The notes under the pieces: model-generated
Seen by the model: the letters and a program-made list of their open reading frames with translations, nothing else
Told to the model about the DNA's origin: nothing
The model's database searches: none
Position numbers and translations under genes: made by a program
Assembly: GCA_947561395.2 (NCBI GenBank)
Contig: OX387182.1
Location: forward strand, 37,999,949-38,063,948
Direction of reading: 5' to 3'
DNA: 64,000 nucleotides
Source of the DNA: Buxus sempervirens
Taxonomy: Eukaryota; Streptophyta; Magnoliopsida; Buxales; Buxaceae
Shown: positions 8,717-18,863 of the stretch, piece by piece
How positions within the stretch are numbered: the stretch's first letter is position 1
How the letters are laid out: each line of letters begins with the position of its first letter

Positions 8717-10492
8717 TCATGGAAAATATCTCTTTACTGCATCAGAGTTGATTGGCTCAGGAAAATCCTTCCCATCCATTTCTGTTAAGATGAGAGCACC
8801 CCCTGATAGGACCTTCTTGACCACATAAGGTCCTTCCCAATTTGGTTTAAACTTTCCACAAGGATCTTCCAAAAAGGGTAAAATCTTCTTTAATACCAAA
8901 TTTCCTTCTTGGAAAGTTCTGGGCTTCACCTTTTTATTGTAAGCCCTGGCCATCCTCTTACGATATAATTGGCCATGACTAAGTGCCTTCAAACGTTTTT
9001 CTTCTATTAAATTGAGTTGATCATGTCTTGATTGTATCCATTCAGCTTCTTCTAATTCTGCTTCCATTAGCACTCTTAGTGAAGGTATTTCCACTTCCAC
9101 TGGTAAAACTGCTTCCATTCCATAGACTAAGGAGTATGGGGTTGCCCCTGTAGAAGTCCGAATTGAGGTTCTGTAAGCATGTAGAGCAAGTGGCAGCATT
9201 TCATGCCAATCTTTAAAACTCACCACCATCTTTTGAATAATCTTCTTTATATTCTTATTCGCTGCTTCCACTGCCCCATTCATTTTTGGTCTGTAAGGCG
9301 CTGACTTGTGGTGGGTAATTTGAAATTGTTCACACATCTTCCTCATGTCTTTGTTCTTAAGGTTTGAAGCATTGTCTGTTACTATGGCACTTGGCAAACC
9401 ATAGCGGCAAATGATGTTGTGCTTCAAAAACTTAAGAACATGGCTACTCGTAATGTTCGCATATGAAGCTGCTTCTACCCACTTGGTGAAGTAATCAATT
9501 GCTACCAATATAAACCTGTGTCCATTCGATGCCTTTGGGGAGATCATTCCAATGACATCTATACCCCACATAGAAAAAGGCCACGGAGATGTCATACTGT
9601 GTAATTCACTTGGGGGTGCATTCTTGTTATCTGCGTACACTTGGCATAAATGACACCTTTTAACGTGCATATAGCAATCATGCTCCATAGTTGACCAGTA
9701 ATATCCCAATCGCAGAATCTTCTTGGCAAGCATATGCCCATTCATATGGGGTCCACACACTCCTCCATGTACCGTTTCAACTATCCTCTCTGACTCAGTC
9801 TTTGCAACACATCTAAGTAGTATATCATTGTGTGATCTTTTGTACAACTGCCCACCACTTAGTAAGAACTGTCCTGCCAGCCTCTGTATTGTTCTTTTCT
9901 CTGTAAAGGTGACATTTTCTGGTAAACTCCGATCATTTAGGAAGTTCTTAATGTCTTGAAACCATGGTACTTCTTCTTCTGGGGTTTCTTCTAGAACAAG
10001 GCAGTAAGCTGGTTCATCCCTGACTTCAATTTCCAATGGTCTAATATCAACACCTTCTGGCATACTGACCATTGAAGCCAATGTTGCCAGAGCATCTGCA
10101 AACTGGTTTTTGGCCCTTGGCATATAATTGAAGGAAATTCGAGTAAACTTGGTGCTTATTTCTTCCAAATACTGGTGATAGGGGATCAATTTGTGATCCT
10201 TGGTTTTCCATTCACCAGTTGTTTGGAAGATGATAAGACTCGAATCCCCATATACGTCAAGTTCCTCTACTTCATGATCTAAAGCTGCTTGTAACCCAAT
10301 TATGCATGCTTCATACTCTGCTATATTGTTTGTGCATTGGAATCTTAACTTCACTGCGATTGGGATATGTGCCCCATCTGGCTTGATCAATACAGCCCCT
10401 ATTCCATTTCCATTCATATTGGCGGCCCCATCAAAAAAACATTTGCCATGAGCTTTCCTCTTCTTCCTCTTCAGCAAACAGGATTGCCTCAT
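8717..10492 (-). CDS. Second (archaeal-type) RNase H and integrase of element 1
   Basis: 591 residues. Residues 15-145 are an extra RNase H with acidic residues in FFDGAA (D21), NNIAEYEA (E62), YGDS (D83) and FADALA (D133). A zinc-binding HHCC follows (H242, H249, C280, C283), then the integrase core with D312 (GIDVIG), D373 (VTDNAS) and E409 (NGAVEAANK). The end, with NLVLKK and KFKPNWEGPYVV, is the usual gypsy integrase tail. A second RNase H between pol RNase H and integrase marks the Tat lineage. The ORF overlaps the RT ORF by 62 bases, so expression probably uses the splicing or recoding of the family rather than separate starts. The protein would act in the cytoplasmic particle and then in the nucleus. 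Confidence 0.9.
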   Translation of the reverse strand: MRQSCLLKRKKRKAHGKCFFDGAANMNGNGIGAVLIKPDGAHIPIAVKLRFQCTNNIAEYEACIIGLQAALDHEVEELDVYGDSSLIIFQTTGEWKTKDHKLIPYHQYLEEISTKFTRISFNYMPRAKNQFADALATLASMVSMPEGVDIRPLEIEVRDEPAYCLVLEETPEEEVPWFQDIKNFLNDRSLPENVTFTEKRTIQRLAGQFLLSGGQLYKRSHNDILLRCVAKTESERIVETVHGGVCGPHMNGHMLAKKILRLGYYWSTMEHDCYMHVKRCHLCQVYADNKNAPPSELHSMTSPWPFSMWGIDVIGMISPKASNGHRFILVAIDYFTKWVEAASYANITSSHVLKFLKHNIICRYGLPSAIVTDNASNLKNKDMRKMCEQFQITHHKSAPYRPKMNGAVEAANKNIKKIIQKMVVSFKDWHEMLPLALHAYRTSIRTSTGATPYSLVYGMEAVLPVEVEIPSLRVLMEAELEEAEWIQSRHDQLNLIEEKRLKALSHGQLYRKRMARAYNKKVKPRTFQEGNLVLKKILPFLEDPCGKFKPNWEGPYVVKKVLSGGALILTEMDGKDFPEPINSDAVKRYFP

Positions 10493-12344
10493 CAGGGAAG
10501 TTGGTCTTTAAGGGTTGGTATTCTGGTAAAGGGTGTGCGGCTAAGTGATCTGCAATGGCTTGACCCTTAATGGCTTTCTGTGTGATATAGGTGAGGTCAA
10601 ATTCAGAGAGTAATAACTGCCACTTTGCTGTTCTGCCAATTAAGGCTGGTTTCTCAAATAGATATTTCAAAGGGTCCATGCGGGATATCAATAAGGTGGA
10701 ATGACTAAGGAAATAGTGCCTTAGTCTCTGAGTTGCCCATACTAAAGCACAACAAGTCTTTTCCAAAGGGGAATACTTTGCTTCATATTCTGTAAATTTC
10801 TTACTCAGGTAGTAAATCGCCCTCTCCTTTCTGCTTGTCTCGTCATGCTGTCCTAAGACACACCCCATTGATGTCTCCAAAACAGACAAGTATAGGATTA
10901 GTGGCCTTCCTGGAGTGGGTGGTACTAGCATAGGTGGGTTCAATAAATACTCCTTTATTGTGTCAAAGGCTTCTTGGCACTCATCATTCCAGACTGTCGG
11001 GTTATTCTTTCTTAGAAGTTTGAAAATTGGTTCACAGATAGCGGTGAGCTGTGCTATGAACCGGCTTATGTACTGAATCCTCCCAAGAAAACCCCGAACT
11101 TCCCTCTCGGTTCTAGGTGATGGCATTTCAATGATGGCTTTAGCTTTAGCTGGGTCAATCTCAATTCCTCTTCTGCTTACTATAAAGCCCAACAATTTTC
11201 CTGATGTAGCCCCAAAGACACATTTAGCAGGGTTAAGCCTTAGACTGTATTTCCTAAGCCGGTCAAATACCTTCTTCAAGTTGATCAAGTGGTCTTCTTC
11301 CTCACATGATTTGGCTATCATATCATCCACATAAACCTCCATCTCCTTATGGATCATATCATGGAATAAGGCTGTCATGGCCCTCTGGTAGGTTGCCCCA
11401 GCGTTCTTAAGTCCAAATGGCATGACAGTGTAGTGGAAGGTACCCCAAGGGGTGATAAAGGCTGTCTTCTCTTGGTCTTCCTTAGCCATCTTAATCTGAT
11501 TATACCCAGAAAACCCATCCATGAATGAGAATAGACTATGTACAGCGGTGTTATCCACCAAGATGTCTATGTGTGGAAGTGGAAAATCATCCTTTGGACT
11601 TGCCTTATTCAAATCTCTATAATCTACGCACATTCTGACCTTTCCATCCTTCTTTGGTACTGGTACTATATTTGCAAGCCATTCGGGGTATGTGGAAACT
11701 GCTAAGAATCCAGCTTGGAATTGCTTAACCACTTCATCTTTCACCTTTAATGTCCATTCAGGTTTTAACCTTCTCAGTTTCTGCTTAACTGGCTTAGAGT
11801 CTGGTAGAATGGGTAGCCTGTGCACCACCATATCTGTGTCTAATCCCGGCATATCCCGATACGACCATGCAAACACATCTTCATAATCAGCCAAAAATCG
11901 TATCATTTCATCCCGCTGTACCTCCGATAGACATACCCCAATCTTCACTATTTTTGGGTCATCTTCGGTCCCTAGGTTGATTGATATGGTCTCTTCGATA
12001 TTGGGTTGGACCCCCTTTTCATGACGCTCTAATTGATATGTGATTTCTTTTGGAACGTCGTCTTCTTCGTCCTTGGTCTCTTCTTCAACCCCCATTAGGT
12101 CAAAGTCGAGCTCAAGGTCGAAGTCATACTCATCCTGATCCAATTCCGTTTGCTTATATGGTTCATAAATGGTTTGGACCTTTTTGAAAAATTTATCTTT
12201 TCTATAAAAAACTGAAAAATCTTTTTGTGTTATTTGAGAGCCTTCTACAAAATCTTTCCCTGAAGACGAAGGCTCATTAAAACCTTCAGGAAAAGGGCAT
12301 TCCACTAATGGAGTTTTTTTTTGGAAGCCATGTCTGTTTGCCAA
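10431..12344 (-). CDS. Reverse transcriptase and RNase H of element 1
   Basis: 637 residues. An acidic linker (70-100) precedes RT: PVPKKDGKVRMCVDYRDLN (228-246), FSFMDGFSGYNQI (272-284), TPWGTFHYTVMPFGLKNAGATYQR (298-321) and the catalytic YVDD (338-341). The gypsy RNase H region follows (about 485-605, with LILYLS, AKYSPLEKTCCALVWATQRLRHY). The protein copies element RNA into DNA inside the particle, primed by tRNA at the site beside the right LTR. It overlaps gag-protease by 40 bases. In Ogre relatives the protease-RT boundary is crossed by partial splicing. A comparable device is likely here but is not shown by sequence alone. Confidence 0.92.
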   Translation of the reverse strand: MANRHGFQKKTPLVECPFPEGFNEPSSSGKDFVEGSQITQKDFSVFYRKDKFFKKVQTIYEPYKQTELDQDEYDFDLELDFDLMGVEEETKDEEDDVPKEITYQLERHEKGVQPNIEETISINLGTEDDPKIVKIGVCLSEVQRDEMIRFLADYEDVFAWSYRDMPGLDTDMVVHRLPILPDSKPVKQKLRRLKPEWTLKVKDEVVKQFQAGFLAVSTYPEWLANIVPVPKKDGKVRMCVDYRDLNKASPKDDFPLPHIDILVDNTAVHSLFSFMDGFSGYNQIKMAKEDQEKTAFITPWGTFHYTVMPFGLKNAGATYQRAMTALFHDMIHKEMEVYVDDMIAKSCEEEDHLINLKKVFDRLRKYSLRLNPAKCVFGATSGKLLGFIVSRRGIEIDPAKAKAIIEMPSPRTEREVRGFLGRIQYISRFIAQLTAICEPIFKLLRKNNPTVWNDECQEAFDTIKEYLLNPPMLVPPTPGRPLILYLSVLETSMGCVLGQHDETSRKERAIYYLSKKFTEYEAKYSPLEKTCCALVWATQRLRHYFLSHSTLLISRMDPLKYLFEKPALIGRTAKWQLLLSEFDLTYITQKAIKGQAIADHLAAHPLPEYQPLKTNFPDEAILFAEEEEEESSWQMFF

Positions 12345-15300
12345 ACAAACGCGGCTTCAAAAGTAAGGGGAGTTTCCTCCCAATTATTCAGAATGAAAGA
12401 ATCTGGGGCAGGGATACAAGCCTGCTCCTCAAGCTCAGGATCTGCATCTGAAATCACCAGTACTGGGTGAGTTGCATTGCCTGCTTCTTCGGTAGGGCCA
12501 GTTCCAGATGGAACTTCTACTGCAGCCCAATCAATAAAAGGTAGCTCCTCTGCTACTTTTTCTTGGTTGCCTTCTGTCATGGCAAAGAACGCCCCTATGT
12601 CCTCAGAAAAATCCTGCTTTTGTTCTGTCTGTGGCCCAGGCCCCCCAGATGCTTGAGGAGGTGGAACACATGGTTGTATTGTGGAGGGTTTGGGTTTCTG
12701 GAATGGGTTGACATTGTAGTATGGAGGTTTAGACTGATCCTCAGGAGGAGATAGCTGAATCATGTGAGACAGCTTAGGAAAAGTTTCCCTAATGTGCGGG
12801 AATTTCATAGCTTCTATCTGCCCCTGACTTTTCCATTTCCTTGGCTTGGACCCCAATCCTGCTCTGTGAACCATCTTCTTAACCTGTACTGGTTCTATCC
12901 TTCCTTGCAGGTTAACCCCCAGACCTTTTCCAGGGTGAAAATGGTACTTTTCTAGCACATTCTTGACCATTTTTTCAGCACAGGTCAATTTTCCTTCTTT
13001 TTGCTGATACCCCCCAGGTATATAATTCACAGCTTCAAATTGAAAAGAGTGAAACGCCATTTTATCCGCTGTCATTTCTGTGTTAATACAGGGTACATCA
13101 GGGGACCACATGGGGGGAACCAAATTTTCGGCCAGGACGGTAATCACCTTTTGCCCTCTAATGTATTTGACTCTCTGGTGGAGGGTAGATGGTATGGCCC
13201 TAGCCGTATGAATCCACGGCCTTCCTAGGAGTAGGTTGAAAGCCGCAGGTATATCCATCACTTCAAATGTGATGTTGAAAATATACGGTCCAATTGTGAC
13301 CGGCAGTTCAACCTCCCCTAGGGAGTGTGTTTTAGAGCTGTCAAATGCTCTTATAATTCTTCCGTTTTGTTTTATTTTGTTTCGCTCCAGATTGAGCTTA
13401 ACAAAGGTTACTAAAGGGCAGACATTGAGGGCTGACCCATTATCAATCAAGACCCGGGCTATCATGCAACCCTTACTGAGCACAGCAATGTGCAATGGAT
13501 CCACATGATGGTATCCTGCTGGACTAATTTCCGTTTCAGAAAAGGTTATAACATTATGAGATAATATTTGCCCAACCATCCGGCCTAGTTGGTCTGGTTC
13601 AATGTTTTTAGGCACATGGGCCCCCTGGAGTATCCTTAACAAGGAGTCCCTGTGTTTTTCAGAATTTAACAATAGGCCCAGTATTGAAATCTGGGCAGGG
13701 ACTTTGTTCAATTGCTCGAGGACATTGAACTCACTCTTTTTTATTACCTTCATGAGGTCAGCAGCCTCACTGTTAGTTACCTGAGGGGCCTCTTCCCCTA
13801 CTTTGGCCTTGCCTTTATTTTTTTCTTCTTCTTTATCCTTCTCTGTTTCTTTCTGTTTTTCTTCCGCCCCTACACACTTTCCTGACCTCATCATAAGGTT
13901 TACTTCTTCCTTGCTTTCAATTGCAGGGCATGTAGTGGTAAATGCTTCACTATAGTTCCATGGTACAGCCGATTCAATGTAGGAAGGCTTAGGGACATTC
14001 ACCACCAATGGGGGAAGTTTGGACTTGGCAATGGAAGTCTGAGTAATAGGAACATTAACAACCAATGGAGGAAGTTGTTTTGGTTGGGGGTTTGCAGAAG
14101 TGACTGATGCACTAAGGGGGTCACAATTTATGACCAATGATGGCTTAGACTGAATAGGCGGAGTAAAAGTGGATGGATGGCAATTAATGACCAAAGGTGG
14201 CTTGGTGATGTTCATCTGGGCCATGAGGGATGAAACCCGGTCCAAAGATGAGCTAATGTTCTTTGCAGCACTATCATTCCCCTTTGAAATCATATTTATT
14301 TCTTTACCTTCACTTTTTCTGTCAAAATATACTTTGACCGTTGTCCCTATGGGAGCAATTAATTGAGATGGGTCAAAGGTTATTTTGTCAGAAGAGATGA
14401 CTCCTATGACATTAGATGGGCCTGCCCCGTGATGTTGGGGCAGTGGGTTTTGTCCAATATCTGTTCTTGGAGGATTGGAAGCCCCTGTATTGAAAGACAG
14501 GGTATTCTGGTCTAGTAAATCCTGAATGGCATGTTTCGAAGGCCAGCACTTGTTTGTAGGGTGCTCAGGTGCACCCATATGGTAATCACAAGTGGTGGAG
14601 GGGTCAAAATTTCTCCCCTTAGATGCATTCGGATTAGGTTCTCTTAAGGTGATATACCCTCCTTGCAATAAAGTGGGCAGCAATTGAGAGGGAGTCATTG
14701 GAATAGGGGTGAAAACCCTATTTCTCCTTGCTGCAAAATAGGCATCCTTTTCCTCCTTGGTAAAAACCCTTTTTTGGTCTGAAGGTGCTGCTGGAACATT
14801 AACCCTCATAGGGGCCTGGGTAGGTGGAGATGGAGTAGGAAAATGAGCAGGTACGTTGATTTGTATGGGTTTGTTAGGGCCAGATGGTGGCTGTACCATG
14901 TTTACCTCACCCTCCTTCTTGTTCCCATTCTTTTTTGTTCCGCTTCCTTTCTTTAGGTTGGGGTCCTGCTGGCTAACCATGGCAGAGTGGTCAATTATCT
15001 TACCTGACCTTATTCCGTCCTCAATTCGGTCGGCCACTTGAACCAAAGCTGCAAAATTAGTGGTGGTCTGACCCACCAAGTGGCTGTAGAATGGTTGACC
15101 CAAAGTGCTTATGAAGGTAGAAATCATTTCCTGCTCTAGCATGGGTGGCCTGACCTGGGAGGCCGTCTCCCTCCACCTCTTGGCATATTGCCTTACAGTC
15201 TCTTCTCTTCCTTTGCTCATTCTCATGACGTCATACCTATCTGGCATGATCTCTGAATTGAACCGGTATTGAGTTAGGAATGCATCAGCTAGGTCCTTCC

Positions 15301-15931
15301 ATCTTTTGATCTTTCCATGGTCTAGAGTAGCAAACCATCTTAATGCGGTTCCAGTCAGGCTCCTTTGGAAAAGTTGAATTAGAACACCTTCATCTTGCCC
15401 AAACTGGCATAGGGCACCACAGTATAGCTTTAGGTGGCTCATAGGGCAACCAGTGCCATCATACTTGTCCAAGTCTGGGCACTTAAACTTAGCCGGCAGG
15501 TTAACATTGGGATATAGGCACAGGTCTTCAAAATTGGTGCCTCCAAAGTTGTTTACCCCTTTTACTTCCCTAAGTTCATCTTGGATCATTTCTAGCTTAT
15601 GCATGAACTTTCTTTCAACCTCTTCCCTTATCCTTTCCTTTTCCATAGCCTTGTTTGATTCAGCTGTCTCATCCCTGGTCAGTATAGGTTCAGGGGTGGG
15701 TTCGTAGACGGGTTCAGGAGTTGGTTGCACTGGAGGTGGAACATTGACTTGGGGTGGAGGTGCAGGGTTGGATGTGGATGCCTGGTTCTGGGCCTGCATT
15801 TGTTGGGCCTGCACTTGTTGGGCCTGTACTAACAGTATGTTCTCTAGCATTCGGGCTAGTCCTGCCACTTGTTCTTGGAGTAGAACAACATCTGGATGAG
15901 GAGCATCAACTTCATCTTCAATGGGATTCAT
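12305..15931 (-). CDS. Gag-protease polyprotein of element 1
   Basis: 1208 residues. Gln/Pro-rich N-terminus (36-85), then the Ty3/gypsy capsid domain (about 146-306, with KFKCPDLDKYDGTGCP, LRWFATL, FNSEIMPDRYDVMRM). A zinc-knuckle-like CX2HX5HX4C lies at 448-462, long low-complexity linkers with repeated LVINC/LVVNVP words at 578-648, and a charged Lys/Glu stretch near 690-712. The aspartic protease has VLIDNGSALNV (828-837) and LLGRPW (901-906). A Gly-rich G-patch-like segment follows (about 988-1029, GKGLGVN...GLGSKP). Start chosen at the MNPIEDE methionine, the first in the frame after the leader; element 2 has a matching MNPK start. The single open frame over 3.6 kb supports a recent, possibly still active copy. 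Confidence 0.9.
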   Translation of the reverse strand: MNPIEDEVDAPHPDVVLLQEQVAGLARMLENILLVQAQQVQAQQMQAQNQASTSNPAPPPQVNVPPPVQPTPEPVYEPTPEPILTRDETAESNKAMEKERIREEVERKFMHKLEMIQDELREVKGVNNFGGTNFEDLCLYPNVNLPAKFKCPDLDKYDGTGCPMSHLKLYCGALCQFGQDEGVLIQLFQRSLTGTALRWFATLDHGKIKRWKDLADAFLTQYRFNSEIMPDRYDVMRMSKGREETVRQYAKRWRETASQVRPPMLEQEMISTFISTLGQPFYSHLVGQTTTNFAALVQVADRIEDGIRSGKIIDHSAMVSQQDPNLKKGSGTKKNGNKKEGEVNMVQPPSGPNKPIQINVPAHFPTPSPPTQAPMRVNVPAAPSDQKRVFTKEEKDAYFAARRNRVFTPIPMTPSQLLPTLLQGGYITLREPNPNASKGRNFDPSTTCDYHMGAPEHPTNKCWPSKHAIQDLLDQNTLSFNTGASNPPRTDIGQNPLPQHHGAGPSNVIGVISSDKITFDPSQLIAPIGTTVKVYFDRKSEGKEINMISKGNDSAAKNISSSLDRVSSLMAQMNITKPPLVINCHPSTFTPPIQSKPSLVINCDPLSASVTSANPQPKQLPPLVVNVPITQTSIAKSKLPPLVVNVPKPSYIESAVPWNYSEAFTTTCPAIESKEEVNLMMRSGKCVGAEEKQKETEKDKEEEKNKGKAKVGEEAPQVTNSEAADLMKVIKKSEFNVLEQLNKVPAQISILGLLLNSEKHRDSLLRILQGAHVPKNIEPDQLGRMVGQILSHNVITFSETEISPAGYHHVDPLHIAVLSKGCMIARVLIDNGSALNVCPLVTFVKLNLERNKIKQNGRIIRAFDSSKTHSLGEVELPVTIGPYIFNITFEVMDIPAAFNLLLGRPWIHTARAIPSTLHQRVKYIRGQKVITVLAENLVPPMWSPDVPCINTEMTADKMAFHSFQFEAVNYIPGGYQQKEGKLTCAEKMVKNVLEKYHFHPGKGLGVNLQGRIEPVQVKKMVHRAGLGSKPRKWKSQGQIEAMKFPHIRETFPKLSHMIQLSPPEDQSKPPYYNVNPFQKPKPSTIQPCVPPPQASGGPGPQTEQKQDFSEDIGAFFAMTEGNQEKVAEELPFIDWAAVEVPSGTGPTEEAGNATHPVLVISDADPELEEQACIPAPDSFILNNWEETPLTFEAAFVWQTDMASKKKLH

Positions 15932-16104
15932 GGCTCGAGCTCTTGATCTGGTTACAGGAGCTATGATTGCGAGTGTATTAGTACCTGGAAAAATAAAGAG
16001 AAAATATCAGTGCCAATTTAATCTCATTCACATGCCTATGTGCAAGCTGGGTGAACACGAGTTTGGATTTGTTTCTTTATTTGCTTCTTTTTTTTTTTAG
16101 AATT

Positions 16105-17316
16105 GTTGGAATATTCTAGGGCTTCCAACGGGTCCCACAAAAAGAGAAAAGGATCTGAAATTTAAAGGCTTTCAGAGGCCCAGGGGTGTTTTTGAAAAAA
16201 AGTCTGAAATTCAAAGGCTTTCAGAGGCCCAGGGATATTTTTAGAAAAAGTCTGAAATTCAAAGGCTTTCAGAGGCCCAGAGATTTTTTAGAAAAGTCTG
16301 AAATTCAAAGGCTTTCAGAGGCCCGAGGAAAAAGATCTGAAATTCAAAGGCTTTCAGAGGCCCAAAGGATAGGTATCTATAATTCAGAGGCTTATAGACG
16401 GCCCAAAAGAAAAAGATATGTGTCTATAATTCAGAGGCTTATAGACGGCACAAAGGAATGATTTGTCTAAAATTCAGAGGCTTTTAGACGGCCCAAAGGA
16501 ATGATTGTCTAAAATTCAGAGGCTTTTAGACGGCCCAAAAGAATGATTTGTCTAAAATTCAGAGGCTTTTAGATGGCCCAAAGAAATGATTGTCTAAAAT
16601 TCAAAGGCTTTTAGACGGCCCAAAGGAATGATTGTCTAAAATTCAGAGGCTTTTAGATGGCCCAAAATAATGATTTGTCTAAAATTCAGAGGCTTTTAGA
16701 CGGCCCAAAAATGATTTATCTAAAATTCAGAGGCTTTTAGATGGCCCAAGGAAATGATTGTCTAAAATTCAGAGGCTTTTAGACGGCCCGAAAGAAAAAG
16801 GTCTGAAATTCAAAGGCTTTCAGAGGCCCAAAAGTTCTGAAATTCAAAGGCTTTCAGAGGCCCAAAAGAAAAAGGTCTGAAATTCAAAGGCTTTCAGAGG
16901 CCCAAAAGTTCTGAAATTCAAAGGCTTTCAGAGGCCCAAAAGAAAAAGGTCTGAAATTCAAAGGCTTTCAGAGGCCCAAAAGTTCTGAAATTCAAAGGCT
17001 TTCAGAGGCCCAAAAGTTCTGAAATTCAAAGGCTTTCAGAAGCCCAAAAGATCTGAAATTCAAAGGCTTTCAGAGGCTCGGAGTTTTTTGAGAAAAAGTC
17101 TGAAATTCAAAGGCTTTCAGAGGCCCGGGGTTTTTTGAGAAAAAGTCTGAAATTCAAAGGCTTTCAGAGGCCCAGGATTTTTTTTTCGAGAAAAAGTCTG
17201 AAATTCAAAGGCTTTTAGAGGCCCAAGATTTTTTTGAAAAATCTGAAATTCAAAGGCTTTCAGAGGCCCAAGAGTTTTGAAAAAGTCTGAAATTCAAAGG
17301 CTTTCAGAAGCCCAAG
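16105..17316. repeat. Tandem array of about 28 hairpin units in the leader of element 1
   Basis: Units of 34-50 bp. Each has a 7-8 base arm, a 9-base loop of TTCAAAGGC or TTCAGAGGC type, the matching arm, then GGCCC and an A-rich spacer. The arms vary but stay complementary: GTTGGAA/TTCCAAC (16105), TCTGAAA/TTTCAGA (most units), TCTATAA/TTATAGA (16376-16398), GTCTAAAA/TTTTAGAC (16465-16489). The loop and the GGCCC stay nearly constant. The same kind of array is in element 2 (48934-49231 and 54086-54820). This pattern of paired change suggests selection on, or a copying process that keeps, the fold. Confidence 0.88.
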
Positions 17317-17335
17317 GAACCTTTCTCTATTTTTG

Positions 17336-17404
17336 TTTTTTTTTTTTTGTTTTTTTTTTTGTTTTTTTTTTTTTTTGTTTTTTTTTTTTTTTGTTTTTTT
17401 TTTT
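17336..17404. repeat. Poly-T tract with regular G interruptions
   Basis: Runs of 8-14 T separated by single G. In element sense it is an A-rich tract. Simple sequence, prone to length change. Confidence 0.9.
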
Positions 17405-17502
17405 GAAGCATTTTATTCAAATTTGTTTCCCTTTATCATTATTTAAAGGTTAAAAGAATATTTTAGTGGGAAAAACTGATTAAAGTTGAATATTCCAAGA
17501 AA

Positions 17503-17633
17503 ACCGTATATACAGTACGGTCCAGCCCTGCCCGTATTCAAATTACGAGCAAGCCGTGACCGTATGGAAAACACGGGCGAGCCTAGCCCGTATAACTAAT
17601 ACGGGCAAGCCCAGCCCGTGTACTAAATGCGGT
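17503..17633. repeat. Inverted-repeat cluster in the leader of element 1
   Basis: Five units with arms such as ACCGTA/TACGGT, GACCGTAT/ACACGGGC, GCCCGTAT/ATACGGGC and GCCCGTG/TGCGG. Same motif family as the U3 cluster. Element 2 has its counterpart at 55431-55540 with altered arms. Confidence 0.8.
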
Positions 17634-18843
17634 TTCACCGAATCCTGTTATGTTTTTCCAGTTTTTAGATGGTTTGATCACTTTCATTGTTCGTCCAAAC
17701 GTACGGTTCACCCATTGCAGAGCTTTTAAACTGTCCCAAAGTGGACCTTGGCCTTTTTGCTAAAACACATGCTTAGGAAGGCACATGCACCCTCCAAATT
17801 GACACCATACTCAAGAATTTGGTACCCTTTTGTTGCCTCTTGTATGAACATAGGGTAGGATTGATTCTAAACAGAGTTAGAAACTCTTCCTATGGGCTGC
17901 ACCAATTTTAAAAACATGTATATTTTGGGACCAATTTTATCCCGAACCAATGGGCACTATGACACCCCTATGACATGAAAATAATGCAAAACCATAGGAT
18001 TACCTTGTTACCTTGTTTACCTTCAATATGGCATCCGCATTATGCCCTGGTTTGTAAGCCATGCACACGGCCTTCCCACAATCATACAACCCCATATTCC
18101 CACGTAATTGTGTAATTTAGCCAAAAACGTGTAACTCCACCTTCAAGCGTAGGGTTTTGGGTTTTGGGTTTTGGCTTAATGGCAACTTAGCACTCAAGCC
18201 TAGTGATGACCAGAATCCCAGATCCACGTTATCATCACATCATTAGCTCAAAGTTCTAAGGTGAATGTATTCACTTTCGCTTTCCGAAGTATCGACCTCG
18301 GTGCGCCAAGCTACACACATTCTTGTTCAACTTCCTATAGGTGATAGGTAGGCCGTGTAAAAAATAAAAGGTGCACAGTGCATTGTAAACATAGGTCACA
18401 TTCACAACGTCCCAAACCCTTGCCACTCTTTTCGCAGCCATGCATAAACAAACCAAGGCATAATAGGAAAGCATATTTAAAATAAACAAGTAAATAAAGC
18501 AATCCTATAGCACCCAAAACATGCTCATAAAAAAAAATCATCTATCATGCAAACATATGATCATGTTATACACCCAAAATCATCATGGAGATCATGCTGA
18601 AAATTAAAACATTCTATCCTAAAAATATAGCAGGAAATAAGCATGGTTCAGCAAAACGGACCTCCACTACGCATGTTTGTAGAAACAATCCTATAAATCA
18701 AAATTATGCATGTTTCTACCCCCATGAATTCTTAAGCAATAATTCAGATTTAAAACATACTCAACATGCTTAAGAACACAAAATAGCAAGCAAATCAAAA
18801 AATCAAAAACATGAACAAACACCAAAAGGCTCAAATCTACAAA

Positions 18844-18861
18844 TCCCCAGCAGAGTCGCCA
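18844..18861 (-). other. Primer binding site of element 1 (arginine-tRNA type)
   Basis: Minus strand reads TGGCGACTCTGCTGGGGA three bases inside the 5' LTR. TGGCGACTC...GGGGA is the form reported for Ogre-type elements that use arginine tRNA. The same site type is at 25514-25530 and 56864-56881. Confidence 0.85.
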
Positions 18862-18863
18862 GT

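Larger units (their letters stand above)
15932..18863 (-). other. Leader (5' untranslated region) of element 1 between primer site and gag
   Basis: 2.9 kb with no long sense ORF. Ogre elements usually hold an extra ORF1 here; none is seen. In its place are the hairpin array (16105-17316), a T-tract, an inverted-repeat cluster (17503-17633), and a conserved segment (17640-18300) that matches element 2 near 55560-56260. Confidence 0.7.

Noticed and set aside
16186-16461. ORF with repeated LKFKGFQRPRD words
   Set aside because: Direct translation of the leader hairpin array; frame and spacing vary between units and no start context supports it.
16105-17316. CRISPR-like regular array
   Set aside because: Units vary in length and spacers are A-rich and near-identical; this is a plant retroelement leader, not a repeat-spacer array.
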